Assembly: GCF_003387375.1 (NCBI RefSeq)
Contig: NZ_QUNG01000003.1
Span: 307,180 to 371,179 of the forward strand
Direction: 5' to 3'
DNA from: Marinomonas pollencensis
Lineage (GTDB): Bacteria > Pseudomonadota > Gammaproteobacteria > Pseudomonadales > Marinomonadaceae
DNA length: 64,000 nucleotides
Below, piece by piece: positions 1 to 9,147 of this stretch. The position numbers and the translations under genes were made by a program. How positions within the stretch are numbered: position 1 is the first letter of the stretch; every line of letters starts with the position of its first letter. Below the pieces are notes generated by a model. That model had not been told where the DNA came from. It made no database searches and saw nothing but the letters and a program-made list of their open reading frames with translations.

Positions 1-446
1 CCACTCGGGTCTGGGTTCAAATTGATGCCAATGAAGCCCATTTGCTCAACCGTACGCACAATTTCGGCGACGGATTTCGCCGGATCGACACCTGGAGACT
101 GAGGCAATTGAGCCACAGGGGCAAAGTTTTCTGGGAAAAGATCACACACACGACGAATTAGGTCATTTTGATGCTCTGTCCAATATTGGCTCGTGTACTC
201 ATTACCAATATGATGACCCATCCAGCTAGCACGCGGAGAAAAAATGGTTAAATCCGTGCCTCGCTCTTGCTGTAAGCGAAGTTGGTTATTAATAATACTG
301 TCACGGATTTCATCATCTGAAACGACTACTTTTCCTTTTTCTCCAACAAACGAAGGGTCTTTAGCAACCTGCTCTTTTTGTTTATCTCGGTATTCACCTA
401 CCCCAGGAGGAGTGGTCGTGTAATGACCATGGCAATCTATAATCAT
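1..446 (-). CDS. 4-oxalomesaconate hydratase, LigJ-type amidohydrolase (partial)
   Basis: Only the N-terminal ~148 residues are inside the window; the gene runs off the left edge. Translating the minus strand from the ATG at 446 gives a protein beginning MIIDCHGHYTT, with the metal-binding HxH of the amidohydrolase-2 fold at residues 6-8. Further on it has RGTDLTIFSPRAS, a QLPQSPGVDP segment and GINLNPDPSG. These segments match what I recall of LigJ, which hydrates 4-oxalomesaconate in the protocatechuate 4,5-cleavage (and gallate) pathway in the cytoplasm. The rest of the pathway would lie left of this window. Assignment to the LigJ branch is by motif recall; a related amidohydrolase-2 enzyme is the alternative. 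Confidence 0.75.
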   Translation of the reverse strand, partial: MIIDCHGHYTTTPPGVGEYRDKQKEQVAKDPSFVGEKGKVVVSDDEIRDSIINNQLRLQQERGTDLTIFSPRASWMGHHIGNEYTSQYWTEHQNDLIRRVCDLFPENFAPVAQLPQSPGVDPAKSVAEIVRTVEQMGFIGINLNPDPS

Positions 447-923
447 GCTACTGCTCTCTTTCTTGTTTATGGTAACTAACACCCGCAAACAGCACACAGC
501 GCAAAGAAAATGAAACACGCACCGTCTATGCCGCAAGTGAAAATTGATAGCTGAGTATTGATTTCTGACGCCACTTTGAACAGTTCAATTTAACTTAAAA
601 GATATTGATTTTTGATATAGAAGAGAATTTAGATTTGAATATTCGCCTGACCCTTGAGCGCATAAAAAAGCCTTTAGTAATTTAAAGAGGGCATCTGAAA
701 AACAAAACAAACAATTGATTTATAATATATTTTTTTAGAAATAGATATTTAATAACAAGACGTAACCAGTTCTTCTCAGCGATAGGCAGCCAAAAGAGGC
801 ACTTCCCCTTTTCCTATTATGCATTCAGTTTTTATGACATAAGAAAATCATACGCGATAAGCTAAGTCCCATAGCAAACCTCAGGCCAGCACCTAGACCG
901 CTGACCATAAGGGCTTTACAGGT
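447..923. other. intergenic region, no gene recognised
   Basis: AT-rich spacer between the start of the LigJ-type gene and the terminator of the peroxiredoxin gene. It must hold the promoter of the leftward hydratase gene. I see no open reading frame with a ribosome site, no tRNA and no clear repeat. Confidence 0.5.
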
Positions 924-950
924 AAAAAAAAGCCGCTTCTAGAAGCGGCT
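924..950 (-). terminator. rho-independent terminator of the peroxiredoxin gene
   Basis: A perfect palindrome AGCCGCTTCTAGAAGCGGCT (931-950) is followed on the minus strand by a run of seven T. It sits 24 bases past the peroxiredoxin stop codon. Confidence 0.85.
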
Positions 951-973
951 ATTAGACAATATCGTGTGTTGAA

Positions 974-1453
974 TTAGAGTTGCGTTAATACGTATTCTGC
1001 AGAACTCACCTTGTATTCACCTGGCTCATCAAGCCATAGCTTTTGTACGATTCCATGATCGACTAACATCGCATAACGCAAGCTACGAATTCCCATTTTA
1101 GCCGCTGAAATATCCAGTTCTAAGCCAAGAGAATGGGTAAATTCTGCCAGTCCATCTGCTGCCATCACAAGGTGCTCAGCGTTGTTTGCTTCGCCCCATG
1201 CATGCATGACAAAAACATCATTAACAGACAAGCACACCACTTCATCGATGCCTTTTTCTTTAAACGCGTCGAAATGAACCACATAACCTGGAAGGTGGCT
1301 CGCACTACAAGTTGGAGTAAATGCTCCTGGCACTGCAAACATCAGTACTTTTTTTCCTGAGAAAAATTCAGTCACATCAACGCTTTCAGGGCCTTCAACA
1401 CCCATAATTTGAAATTGACCATTAGGCAACATATCCCCAATTTGAACCGCCAT
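974..1453 (-). CDS. Prx5-type peroxiredoxin
   Basis: 159 residues, the usual length for the Prx5 (AhpC/TSA, redoxin) family. These are cytoplasmic thiol peroxidases reducing H2O2 and alkyl hydroperoxides with glutaredoxin, glutathione or thioredoxin as reductant. The active-site segment VPGAFTPTCSASHLPGY places the peroxidatic Cys at residue 49, inside the PxxxTxxC signature. A second Cys is at 74, matching the second conserved but usually non-resolving Cys of Prx5. No C-terminal resolving Cys is present, so an external thiol is probably needed. GGAG lies seven bases before the ATG. It is a single-gene unit with its own terminator. Confidence 0.9.
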   Translation of the reverse strand: MAVQIGDMLPNGQFQIMGVEGPESVDVTEFFSGKKVLMFAVPGAFTPTCSASHLPGYVVHFDAFKEKGIDEVVCLSVNDVFVMHAWGEANNAEHLVMAADGLAEFTHSLGLELDISAAKMGIRSLRYAMLVDHGIVQKLWLDEPGEYKVSSAEYVLTQL

Positions 1454-1536
1454 TCTGATACTCCATAAAATAATAACGAGCGCATATTACAGGAAAAAAG
1501 CCTTCTATCGAGGGGCTACCCGCTAAATCCGCATTA

Positions 1537-3513
1537 TTACACCGTTTTGAACTGTGTTAACAGTGCTCTTTGGTGTGTGGCCAAGGAAGAAAGTCGGCTA
1601 CTGTCTTGCTCGCTTTGATCCGCGCCATGGGCGGCTTGATCCGACATGTCAGAAATCTCATGGACACTTTTGGTAATGTCCTGAGCCACTAAGGACTGTT
1701 GCTCTGCAGCGGTGGCAATTTGAGTACTTAAATCGCGTATTTCAGCCATGCTGGCTTGCAACTCATTAATAGAAGTTCCTACAAGACGGGTGTTTTCAAC
1801 ACTGCTGTAAGCCCCATTCCGGCTTTCTTCCATGCTCGCTACCGTTTGTTTCACGCTTTGCTGCAGCTGATTGATCACATGCTGTATTTCTTCTGTAGAG
1901 CTGTGAGTACGCGTTGCTAAAGTACGCACTTCATCAGCCACCACGGCAAAGCCACGCCCATGCTCTCCAGCTCGGGCAGCCTCAATTGCAGCATTCAAGG
2001 CTAACAAATTGGTCTGTTCCGCGATTTCTTGAATGACTTCCAATATGCGACCAATATTTTGTGAATACTCATCAAGCTGATTCACCACAGCCGTCGATTG
2101 CTCGAGTTGCGTAACCAGATGCTCTACATCGGTAATATTACGCTCCATTTGCTCACGACTTTCATTGGCTCGTAGGTCCACATGCTGAATTTGACTTAAT
2201 GTAATTTCAGAGTTTTTAGCCACCTCTTGTACCGTCGCGGCCATTTCTGTCATGGCAGTCGCAACGCTCGAGGTTTGCTCATTTTGCGAGCGCATCAGCA
2301 CTTTGGTGTCTCCCGCTAAACGAACATTATTCTGCGCTGACTCAGAAACATCATTTGATGCTTTATCAATATCCTTCATCACTTGCTGTAATTTTACAAC
2401 TAAGTCATTGACCCAGCGTGATAAATCACCAAATTCGTCGTTTGTTTTCACTTGACTGCGCTGAGTAAAGTCCCCTTCAGAGATTTTCCCTAAAACGACC
2501 ATAACTTCATTAAGAGGACGACGAATACTCCGACTCACCCACAGCGTAATGGCAATCGCAATCAAGACAGAAACCAGCAACACGACCCCCATCATCAAAG
2601 TAGAAAAAGCCGCACTGTCATTCGCGGCCACTTTCGCTTGATCACGCATAGACACAGTACTATTTAGTAACGCCTTGGTTAACTCATCGACTTTAGACAT
2701 GCTAGAAGAAAGCTGCTTAGCAATCACTTCGGCTTCTTGATTGAGGCGGGTGTATTCATAAAAGTCATTGATGACACTATCTTGCTTCTGAATTTCCTCG
2801 GCCAGCAAATCAATTGAATCTTTAATATCCACGTTATTTAGATAGTTTAATTTATCCTCTAAACCAACAAACGTTTTGGCCATCGTTTCCTTCATGGACT
2901 GCATGTCCGTAAGGTCTGTCGTGTCAAAATAGTCACCTATTGATACTTGTAGGCTTTCTAGACGAATACGCACGTAAGATGCGGCAAACTTCGCCGCTTG
3001 GGTACCACTGTCATCACTAATGGATGTAAGGTCATCGATGGTGTAGGCAAGATCGTCTTTTAGATCGAATTTCTTATCTGGGATTTTGGCCTGCAGATTC
3101 AGCTTACGCTCATGATTCGTAAAAGCCACTTGCGTCGTTTTATAAAAGGTCTGCAGCTGAAGGTTCATCTCATTCAGCAGATCCTCCATCACGGGATGTT
3201 TGCTGACACTCTGCTGTAGCTCAGCAGACAACGAATCGGTATCGGCTTTATAACCCTCGAAAGATTTTTTTAACCCTGCTAATGAATCAGGTGATTTGCT
3301 TAACAGATATTGCAGCACGGCGGCATTGGCCAACGACAAATCATGGCTCAGCTCGTTACTTTGAGCGCTAATCTGAGCAACATTTCCTGTAATATCATTA
3401 AGACTGCCTTCAATTTTTTTAATACCAGTAAAGCCTGAGCCAGCAATAACAAGCAATAACAATAGTAAAACACCAAAGCCCAACAAGATCCTCTGGATTA
3501 CAGATAGTGACAT
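1537..3513 (-). CDS. methyl-accepting chemotaxis protein
   Basis: 658-residue chemoreceptor. A membrane helix at about 9-30 and another at about 303-326 bracket a ~270-residue periplasmic, almost wholly helical sensor region. That length fits a helical bimodular (HBM) type sensor better than the ~160-residue TarH four-helix bundle (inference). HAMP follows at about 327-380, then the coiled-coil signalling domain. The hairpin tip, about residues 495-530, contains [20 protein letters not shown] and [15 protein letters not shown], the CheA/CheW contact region. The ligand is unknown. AGAGG precedes the ATG. It is divergent from the MocR regulator at 3711 and is not in a chemotaxis operon. Confidence 0.92.
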   Translation of the reverse strand: MSLSVIQRILLGFGVLLLLLLVIAGSGFTGIKKIEGSLNDITGNVAQISAQSNELSHDLSLANAAVLQYLLSKSPDSLAGLKKSFEGYKADTDSLSAELQQSVSKHPVMEDLLNEMNLQLQTFYKTTQVAFTNHERKLNLQAKIPDKKFDLKDDLAYTIDDLTSISDDSGTQAAKFAASYVRIRLESLQVSIGDYFDTTDLTDMQSMKETMAKTFVGLEDKLNYLNNVDIKDSIDLLAEEIQKQDSVINDFYEYTRLNQEAEVIAKQLSSSMSKVDELTKALLNSTVSMRDQAKVAANDSAAFSTLMMGVVLLVSVLIAIAITLWVSRSIRRPLNEVMVVLGKISEGDFTQRSQVKTNDEFGDLSRWVNDLVVKLQQVMKDIDKASNDVSESAQNNVRLAGDTKVLMRSQNEQTSSVATAMTEMAATVQEVAKNSEITLSQIQHVDLRANESREQMERNITDVEHLVTQLEQSTAVVNQLDEYSQNIGRILEVIQEIAEQTNLLALNAAIEAARAGEHGRGFAVVADEVRTLATRTHSSTEEIQHVINQLQQSVKQTVASMEESRNGAYSSVENTRLVGTSINELQASMAEIRDLSTQIATAAEQQSLVAQDITKSVHEISDMSDQAAHGADQSEQDSSRLSSLATHQRALLTQFKTV

Positions 3514-3710
3514 AACTAACCTCTAGCTAATGGAATTAATCTTCATATTATCTGCATGAAACAGGCCATATATTGGCAGAAAACCGACCTAATGGACAAT
3601 TTATATCTAATGACACTTTTACTTCACTGACTGGCAGTTTAGCTCTTCTATCTGTGATCAAATGGCTAGCCATAGGCTTCCAGTAAGGGATCTGCTAAAT
3701 TCAACTCATA

Positions 3711-5186
3711 ATGACTATCAGGTTTCAGCTAGCCATGGATCAACCGCTCTACGAACAAGTCGCGCAGCAAATAGAAAAGCAAATTCTTGCAGGGACTTTT
3801 TTGCCCAATACCCGCATCCCTTCTCTAAGAAAATCCAGCAAACAGTTTAACGTTAGTATTGCTACAGTTATGCAAGCTTTTAGCCTATTAGAAGATCGCG
3901 GCTTAATAAAAGCGCGACCGCAAAAAGGCTACTTTGTACAAAGCCATCAACCCAACAGTGATGCGGCACAAATTACCCCAAAAAAGTACGATGGACATAT
4001 GCACCGCTTACTCAATCAGCTGCTGCATGCCTCACAAGATAAAAACATTGCGCCTTTTGGCGCGGCCATTCCCTACAGTGATTTTCTCCCCATTAAGCAA
4101 TTACAACGCTCTGTCGTGAGGTTAATGCGTGCCGACCCTGAAATTTGCTCCAGCTATGAGTTTACCCCTGGTTCACTAGAGCTTCGGCGACAAATTGCGA
4201 TTCGCATGCTCGATACGGGCTGCCGACTGCAAGCTGATGACATCACCATTACGTTAGGCTGCCAAAATGCCATTATGCTGGCCTTGCAAGCCACCACCCA
4301 ACCAGGGGACACAATTGCCATCGAAAGTCCGGCCTATCATGGCGTATTACAAGCCATCGAGGTACTGCACTTAAAAGCCATCGAAATTCCTTGCTCAGAA
4401 GACACTGGCATCGATCTTCAGCAACTTGAACAGGCCGCACAGCAATGGCCAATCAAGGCTTGTATTGTGACACCAAACAATCAAAACCCTACCGGGGCGA
4501 CTCTCTCCAGCCACGCTCGGCAACACTTATTAAATATTGCCAGTCGCCATGATATCGCTTTAATAGAAGATGATGTTTATGGGGAATTGGGGTATCAAGA
4601 GCAACGTGAAGCGGCCTTAAAGGCCAATGACCACGAAGGTCGAGTCTTGTATTGCAGCTCTTTTTCAAAAAGCATCGCGCCGGGGTTTAGAGTAGGTTGG
4701 ATAGTGGGAGGACGCTACCAAGACAAGATAGAGCATTACGCCTATGTTCAATCGCTGGCTATCCCCACCGTTACACAAACCGCCATCGCCCATTTTTTGG
4801 AACACGGCGCCTATGATCGTCATCTGCGTAAAACACGGCAACGCTATCAGGCCAACCTAGCCCGCTGCCAAACCTTGGTGCTTGATGCCTTCCCTGATGG
4901 AACACGCGTTTCTCACCCATCTGGAGGCTGCTTACTCTGGGTTACATTGCCTGATGCAGTTGATGCCATGCAGCTCTATCAGCAAGCAATGGCTCAAAAA
5001 ATTGGCCTTTTGCCCGGCTTAGCGTTCAGCCTTTCAAACCAATTCTCCCATCATTTAAGGCTAAATTATGCTGTTTTATGGGATCAAAAAAACCTGCAAG
5101 CTTTATCAGATTTAGGTTCTTTAGTGCATGCCTTACAAAACGATGTGCTGACTGATAACGACATTTATCAACACTCTCCGACATAA
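3711..5186 (+). CDS. MocR-family regulator (GntR HTH fused to aminotransferase fold)
   Basis: 491 residues. An N-terminal GntR-type winged helix (about 10-78, beginning QPLYEQVAQQIEKQI) is joined to a class-I aminotransferase-like domain (about 115-475). The PLP-binding features are intact: Asn259 in NNQNPTG, Asp287 in IEDDVYGEL, and the Schiff-base Lys320 in SSFSKSIAPG. MocR proteins act as PLP- or amino-acid-responsive transcription factors (PdxR, GabR, TauR types). Its target is unknown; the divergent chemoreceptor is a neighbour, not an established target. An in-frame ATG lies eight codons downstream of the chosen start. Confidence 0.88.
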   Translation: MTIRFQLAMDQPLYEQVAQQIEKQILAGTFLPNTRIPSLRKSSKQFNVSIATVMQAFSLLEDRGLIKARPQKGYFVQSHQPNSDAAQITPKKYDGHMHRLLNQLLHASQDKNIAPFGAAIPYSDFLPIKQLQRSVVRLMRADPEICSSYEFTPGSLELRRQIAIRMLDTGCRLQADDITITLGCQNAIMLALQATTQPGDTIAIESPAYHGVLQAIEVLHLKAIEIPCSEDTGIDLQQLEQAAQQWPIKACIVTPNNQNPTGATLSSHARQHLLNIASRHDIALIEDDVYGELGYQEQREAALKANDHEGRVLYCSSFSKSIAPGFRVGWIVGGRYQDKIEHYAYVQSLAIPTVTQTAIAHFLEHGAYDRHLRKTRQRYQANLARCQTLVLDAFPDGTRVSHPSGGCLLWVTLPDAVDAMQLYQQAMAQKIGLLPGLAFSLSNQFSHHLRLNYAVLWDQKNLQALSDLGSLVHALQNDVLTDNDIYQHSPT

Positions 5187-5427
5187 GTTTTCAAAAACTC
5201 ATGATTTATAACGTATTTTAAGTGGCAAACTGATAGAAAATGGATTAATTCTTAAATAGTGCCTGATTAAGGCTTTTTTCTTATAAGCTGAAGTTATGAA
5301 TGTTTATTTTGCTATCTTAAAATTCGTCTGTACAGTCCGAACAGAAAGCGTACAATTCGCATTCTTTTTTAAACACTCTGCCTTTGCGGCCGATAACTTT
5401 AATACTTGAATTAGCTGGCTTGTTGCG

Positions 5428-5838
5428 ATGGAATTTGTTTCACATCCGAAAGACCTTCCTTTAGAGATCACTCTCATAGAGGATCAACCTTTTCCTGTTT
5501 CAAATGGGAAAGATGTAGGGTTCGCCGGAATTACATGTTTTGCAGCCCAATACTTTGAAAGTGGGCGTTCAGTAAGAGTTACCCTAGAAGAAATCGACCC
5601 TAACTTTTGCGTTACTGGCCGTGTTGTCTGGTGTGACTGCGAAATGAACGAATACAAGGTCGCAATAGAATTCCCGATCAAAGACGAGTGCTATTGTGTG
5701 CGGATGGTTGAGCAACTGTCTCAAATTGAGCACTATCGACGCCAAGCTAAAACACAAGGCCGTCGTCTTAACTACAACGAAGCAGCGGCAGAGTGGATCC
5801 AGAAATTCGCAGCATCCTTCCCCGCATTTATCACCTAA
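5428..5838 (+). CDS. PilZ-like domain protein
   Basis: 136 residues. The central part (about 10-90) has the beta-barrel pattern of PilZ domains, with an FAGITCFAAQYFESGRSV segment followed by VTGRVVWCD and KVAIEF. The canonical c-di-GMP motifs are degenerate: I see no RxxxR before the barrel, and the usual (D/N)xSxxG position reads DVGFAGIT. It may therefore not bind c-di-GMP. It is unusually rich in Cys. The DUF501 gene follows nine bases after its stop, suggesting one transcript. The ribosome site is weak, so the start is not certain. Confidence 0.6.
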   Translation: MEFVSHPKDLPLEITLIEDQPFPVSNGKDVGFAGITCFAAQYFESGRSVRVTLEEIDPNFCVTGRVVWCDCEMNEYKVAIEFPIKDECYCVRMVEQLSQIEHYRRQAKTQGRRLNYNEAAAEWIQKFAASFPAFIT

Positions 5839-5847
5839 AAGACCTTT

Positions 5848-6363
5848 ATGACCCAATCTCTATCTCAACGTGATATTGACATTATCACTGACCAACTTGG
5901 TCGCACACCAAGTGGCATTAGCGCTATTGCACACTACTCTCCCAACCAGATTCCACAAGTACTCGAAATGGAAACCTGGGTGTTTGACCAACCTTTTCCC
6001 ACACTGTACTGGTTATCTAGTAAAGCCATTGATAAGGCGCTTGCTAAAATCGAAAGCCAAGGGGTTGTAAAAGAGCTAGAACAGCGCATTAAAGACGACG
6101 AAACATTGCGCGAAGCCCACCACAATTCGCATCGCGACTACATTGCGCGACGCTGGGCAGCCATGAGTGACGAGCACAAAGCCATTATTGAAGAAAAAGG
6201 CTTTAAACCGTTATTTGAGAAACTCGGTATTGGTGGTATCAAAAACTGGGATCAAGTTCGTTGCTTACACATGCAATACGCCCATCACCTAGCTGGCGAT
6301 AATGTCATTGGTCGCATTCTGGATGAAGAGTACGACATAAGAAGCATCGCAGACGCAGAATAA
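5848..6363 (+). CDS. DUF501 family protein
   Basis: 171 residues, cytoplasmic, no membrane segments. The family signature is clear: an N-terminal QLGRTPSG, a central PFPTLYWL and the C-terminal VRCLHMQYAHHLAGDNVIG. This Cys/His-rich C-terminus suggests a metal or catalytic site, but the family has no established function that I can name. It is probably co-transcribed with the PilZ-like gene upstream and ends at a strong bidirectional terminator shared with glpK. Confidence 0.8.
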   Translation: MTQSLSQRDIDIITDQLGRTPSGISAIAHYSPNQIPQVLEMETWVFDQPFPTLYWLSSKAIDKALAKIESQGVVKELEQRIKDDETLREAHHNSHRDYIARRWAAMSDEHKAIIEEKGFKPLFEKLGIGGIKNWDQVRCLHMQYAHHLAGDNVIGRILDEEYDIRSIADAE

Positions 6364-6412
6364 CTGCCATTACAACAAGAGCCATAAAACACGCTCTCGT
6401 TTGGCATAGACA

Positions 6413-6459
6413 ATAAAAAACCAGACTCAGTGAATGAAAACTTGAGTCTGGTTTTTTTC
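6413..6459. terminator. bidirectional terminator between DUF501 gene and glpK
   Basis: Inverted repeat CCAGACTCA / TGAGTCTGG (6421-6451), with an A-run before it and a T-run after it, so it can end transcripts from both the rightward DUF501 gene and the leftward glpK. Confidence 0.85.
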
Positions 6460-6486
6460 GTTTTTGCTCTCGCGATGATAAGCGAT

Positions 6487-7977
6487 TTATTCTTCAGGGC
6501 GTGTACGGACTCGATTAACGGCTTCTTGCCAGCCTGCGTATAATTTTTCGCCCGTGCCTTGCGCCATACTTGGTTCAAATTGCTTTTCGGCCTGCCATAA
6601 TTCACTAATCGCTTCTAGCGAAGAGAAAATACCAACCTGCAATCCGGCTAAATATGCCGCACCTAATGCCGTGGTTTCGGTGATTTTTGGACGCTCTACT
6701 TCTACTTCCAATAGGTCACTTAAAAACTGCACCATGACATCGTTAATCACCATGCCGCCATCGATGCGCAACGAACGGAAAGTCGCGCCATCCTGCGCCA
6801 TAGCGCCAACCAAATCCTTGGTTTGATAACAAACTGAACGCAATCCTGCACTGACAATATCAGCCACACTGGTATCTCGAGTCAATCCAATCATTGCCCC
6901 CCTAGCGTCTGGGTCCCAATAAGGAGCCCCTAAGCCAGTAAACGCAGGCACCAAATACACAGAATCACCATTCAAGGCTTGTTGCGCCAAGCTTTGCGTT
7001 TCTTTTGCATCTTTAAATAAATTTAAACCATCCCGTAGCCACTGGATCGCCGCTCCCGCGACAAAAATACTGCCTTCTAAAGCATAAGTGACCTTACCAT
7101 TTAACCGGTAACCCACCGTGGTAAGCAGTTTATGTTCTGAGCGCAGCGGCTTGTCGCCTGTGTTCAAAATGAGAAAGCAGCCCGTACCATAAGTACTTTT
7201 TACCATGCCCGCTTTGAAGCAAGCTTGACCTATAAGAGCCGCTTGCTGATCACCTGCCATTCCGTTCACTGGAATGCTTGCTCCTAACCATGACTCATCA
7301 ATGACACCAAAATCGGCACTGCAATCCATCACTTCAGGCAAAATAACCTGCTCAATCCCAAATGCCTCAATCAACTCTTGATCCCACTCTTGGGTATGGA
7401 TATTAAACGCCATGGTACGAGCGGCATTCGTTGCATCTGTTTTATGGGATCGGCCTTTGGTTAAGCGCCATAATAAGAAACTGTCTACCGTGCCAAACGC
7501 CAACTTGTTTTGCTGCGCTTTTTCTTTCGCTCCCTCTACATTGTCAATGATCCAACGTATCTTAGTAGCGGAAAAATAAGGGTCGATCAACAGACCAGTT
7601 TTTTCTTGCACACGCTCACTCAACCCCTGCTGGTGCAAGGTATGACAAAATTCACTGGTACGTCTATCCTGCCATACAATGGCGTTATAAATAGGCTGCC
7701 CCGTTTCTGTATCCCAAAGAATGGTGGTTTCCCGCTGATTGGTAATACCAATACTGGCTACCGATTTGGCATCGATACCTGTATCCTTGAGCACAGCACG
7801 ACAGACGCTTAATGTGGACGTCCATATATCTTCAGGATCATGCTCAACCCAGCCATCATGGGGAAAATGTTGCGAGAATTCCTGTTGAGATTGACCTACT
7901 CGCTGCCCTAACTCATCAAATAAAATAGCACGAGAGCTAGTGGTGCCTTGATCAATCGCAAGAATATACTTTTTCAT
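6487..7977 (-). CDS. glpK: glycerol kinase
   Basis: 496 residues, the normal length for GlpK (FGGY family), which phosphorylates glycerol to sn-glycerol 3-phosphate with ATP in the cytoplasm. The start reads [15 protein letters not shown], the phosphate-binding loop of the ASKHA fold. Later family segments include [24 protein letters not shown], the glycine-rich STYGTGCF and [12 protein letters not shown]. It is divergent from glpR with a palindromic operator between them, so GlpR repression is expected. No glycerol facilitator gene lies beside it, although glpF commonly does in enteric bacteria and pseudomonads. Confidence 0.97.
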   Translation of the reverse strand: MKKYILAIDQGTTSSRAILFDELGQRVGQSQQEFSQHFPHDGWVEHDPEDIWTSTLSVCRAVLKDTGIDAKSVASIGITNQRETTILWDTETGQPIYNAIVWQDRRTSEFCHTLHQQGLSERVQEKTGLLIDPYFSATKIRWIIDNVEGAKEKAQQNKLAFGTVDSFLLWRLTKGRSHKTDATNAARTMAFNIHTQEWDQELIEAFGIEQVILPEVMDCSADFGVIDESWLGASIPVNGMAGDQQAALIGQACFKAGMVKSTYGTGCFLILNTGDKPLRSEHKLLTTVGYRLNGKVTYALEGSIFVAGAAIQWLRDGLNLFKDAKETQSLAQQALNGDSVYLVPAFTGLGAPYWDPDARGAMIGLTRDTSVADIVSAGLRSVCYQTKDLVGAMAQDGATFRSLRIDGGMVINDVMVQFLSDLLEVEVERPKITETTALGAAYLAGLQVGIFSSLEAISELWQAEKQFEPSMAQGTGEKLYAGWQEAVNRVRTRPEE

Positions 7978-8047
7978 AGGAAAGGCTCTTTTAGGTCACT
8001 GTCATCTGGCATAAGCATTACGCCTGAGACTTTTTATTTTTTTTGTT

Positions 8048-8065
8048 TTGAACATAAATGTTCAA
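8048..8065. promoter_or_regulatory. GlpR-like operator between glpK and glpR
   Basis: Perfect 18-bp palindrome TTGAACATAAATGTTCAA in the divergent glpK-glpR intergenic region. Its half-site TGTTC/GAACA matches the core of the known GlpR operator. The same GAACATT core recurs before glpD, which strengthens the assignment. Confidence 0.75.
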
Positions 8066-8141
8066 ATGTGAATATCGGCTATTAAAAACCAATCTAGGCT
8101 TCTTTAGCAAGCAGTAAACTTTTTTAGGAGAATGAATCGAT

Positions 8142-8915
8142 ATGGGTCAGCAAACTCGCCAAGAGAAAATCGTCGCCATTGCTAAAGAAAAAGGGTATGT
8201 GACGATTGATGAATTGGCCAGCAAATTTTCCGTTACACCGCAAACCATTCGACGCGACATCAACGCCCTTGCTGAAGCTGAGCAAATCCGACGTCATCAT
8301 GGTGGCGCGAGCTATGACTCAAGCACAACCAATGTAGCTTATGCTACACGCCAAATTATGCAGCATTCCGCCAAAGAGCAAATCGCCAGAAAATTGGCAG
8401 CCGAGATACCCAACTATGCATCCTTGTTTATCAATATCGGCACCACCACAGAAACCGTTGCACGAGCCCTGCTAAATCATCAAGGCCTACAGGTCATTAC
8501 GAACAATTTGAATGTGGCTACCATTCTAAGCAGTAAGGAAGATTTTACCGTGATCATCGCTGGCGGTACCGTCCGCTCACGAGATGGTGGCGTAATGGGG
8601 GAAGCGACTATCGATTTCATCAATCAGTTCCGTGTCGATTATGGCATTATAGGCATTAGTGGCATAGACCCGAATGATGGCTCTCTACTGGATTATGATT
8701 ATCAGGAAGTGCGTGTCGCACAAAGTATTATTGCCAACTCTCGTAATGTCTTTTTAGCGGCAGACAGCGTGAAATTTGGTCGTAATGCGGTGGTACGACT
8801 GGGTAATATTACTCAAGTTGACCGCCTGTTCACAGAAGAACACCCACCTAAGCCCATTCTTACGCTTATGAAAGAGCATCAGGTACGCCTTGAGCTTTGC
8901 GGCTCGCAACCTTAA
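8142..8915 (+). CDS. glpR: DeoR-family glycerol-3-phosphate regulon repressor
   Basis: 257 residues. An N-terminal DeoR helix-turn-helix (about 6-57, with [20 protein letters not shown]) is followed by the DeoR sugar-phosphate sensor domain, including [28 protein letters not shown] and [13 protein letters not shown]. GlpR represses glp genes and is released by glycerol 3-phosphate. Its position between glpK and glpD, with palindromic operators in both flanking promoter regions, makes the assignment firm. AGGAG lies before the ATG. The spacer to glpD (about 230 bases) holds the glpD operators, so glpD is likely transcribed separately. Confidence 0.93.
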   Translation: MGQQTRQEKIVAIAKEKGYVTIDELASKFSVTPQTIRRDINALAEAEQIRRHHGGASYDSSTTNVAYATRQIMQHSAKEQIARKLAAEIPNYASLFINIGTTTETVARALLNHQGLQVITNNLNVATILSSKEDFTVIIAGGTVRSRDGGVMGEATIDFINQFRVDYGIIGISGIDPNDGSLLDYDYQEVRVAQSIIANSRNVFLAADSVKFGRNAVVRLGNITQVDRLFTEEHPPKPILTLMKEHQVRLELCGSQP

Positions 8916-9078
8916 CACCTGTCATTGTCTGACCATTTACACACTATCCCATCTTAATAAAAAGCGACTATCTTAAAAGAAGAGGTCGCTTGCATTATTT
9001 GCCACTCAATGGCTTTTCCTTAAATACTCCACAGAAAATACCACTTGAAGCTTGCCAGCGGTCATATCAAGGTCTACT

Positions 9079-9128
9079 ATCGAACATTAATATTCGTTTT
9101 CGAACAAAAATGAACATTATTATTCGAA
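9079..9128. promoter_or_regulatory. cluster of GlpR-like operators upstream of glpD
   Basis: Two near-palindromic boxes, CGAACATTAATATTCG (9081-9096) and GAACATTATTATTCG (9112-9126), with extra half-sites TTCGAACA between them. They end about 20 bases before the likely glpD start codon, where a bound repressor would block transcription. They share the GAACATT core with the glpK-glpR operator. Confidence 0.7.
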
Positions 9129-9147
9129 ATTCATAATGGGGCAGGCT

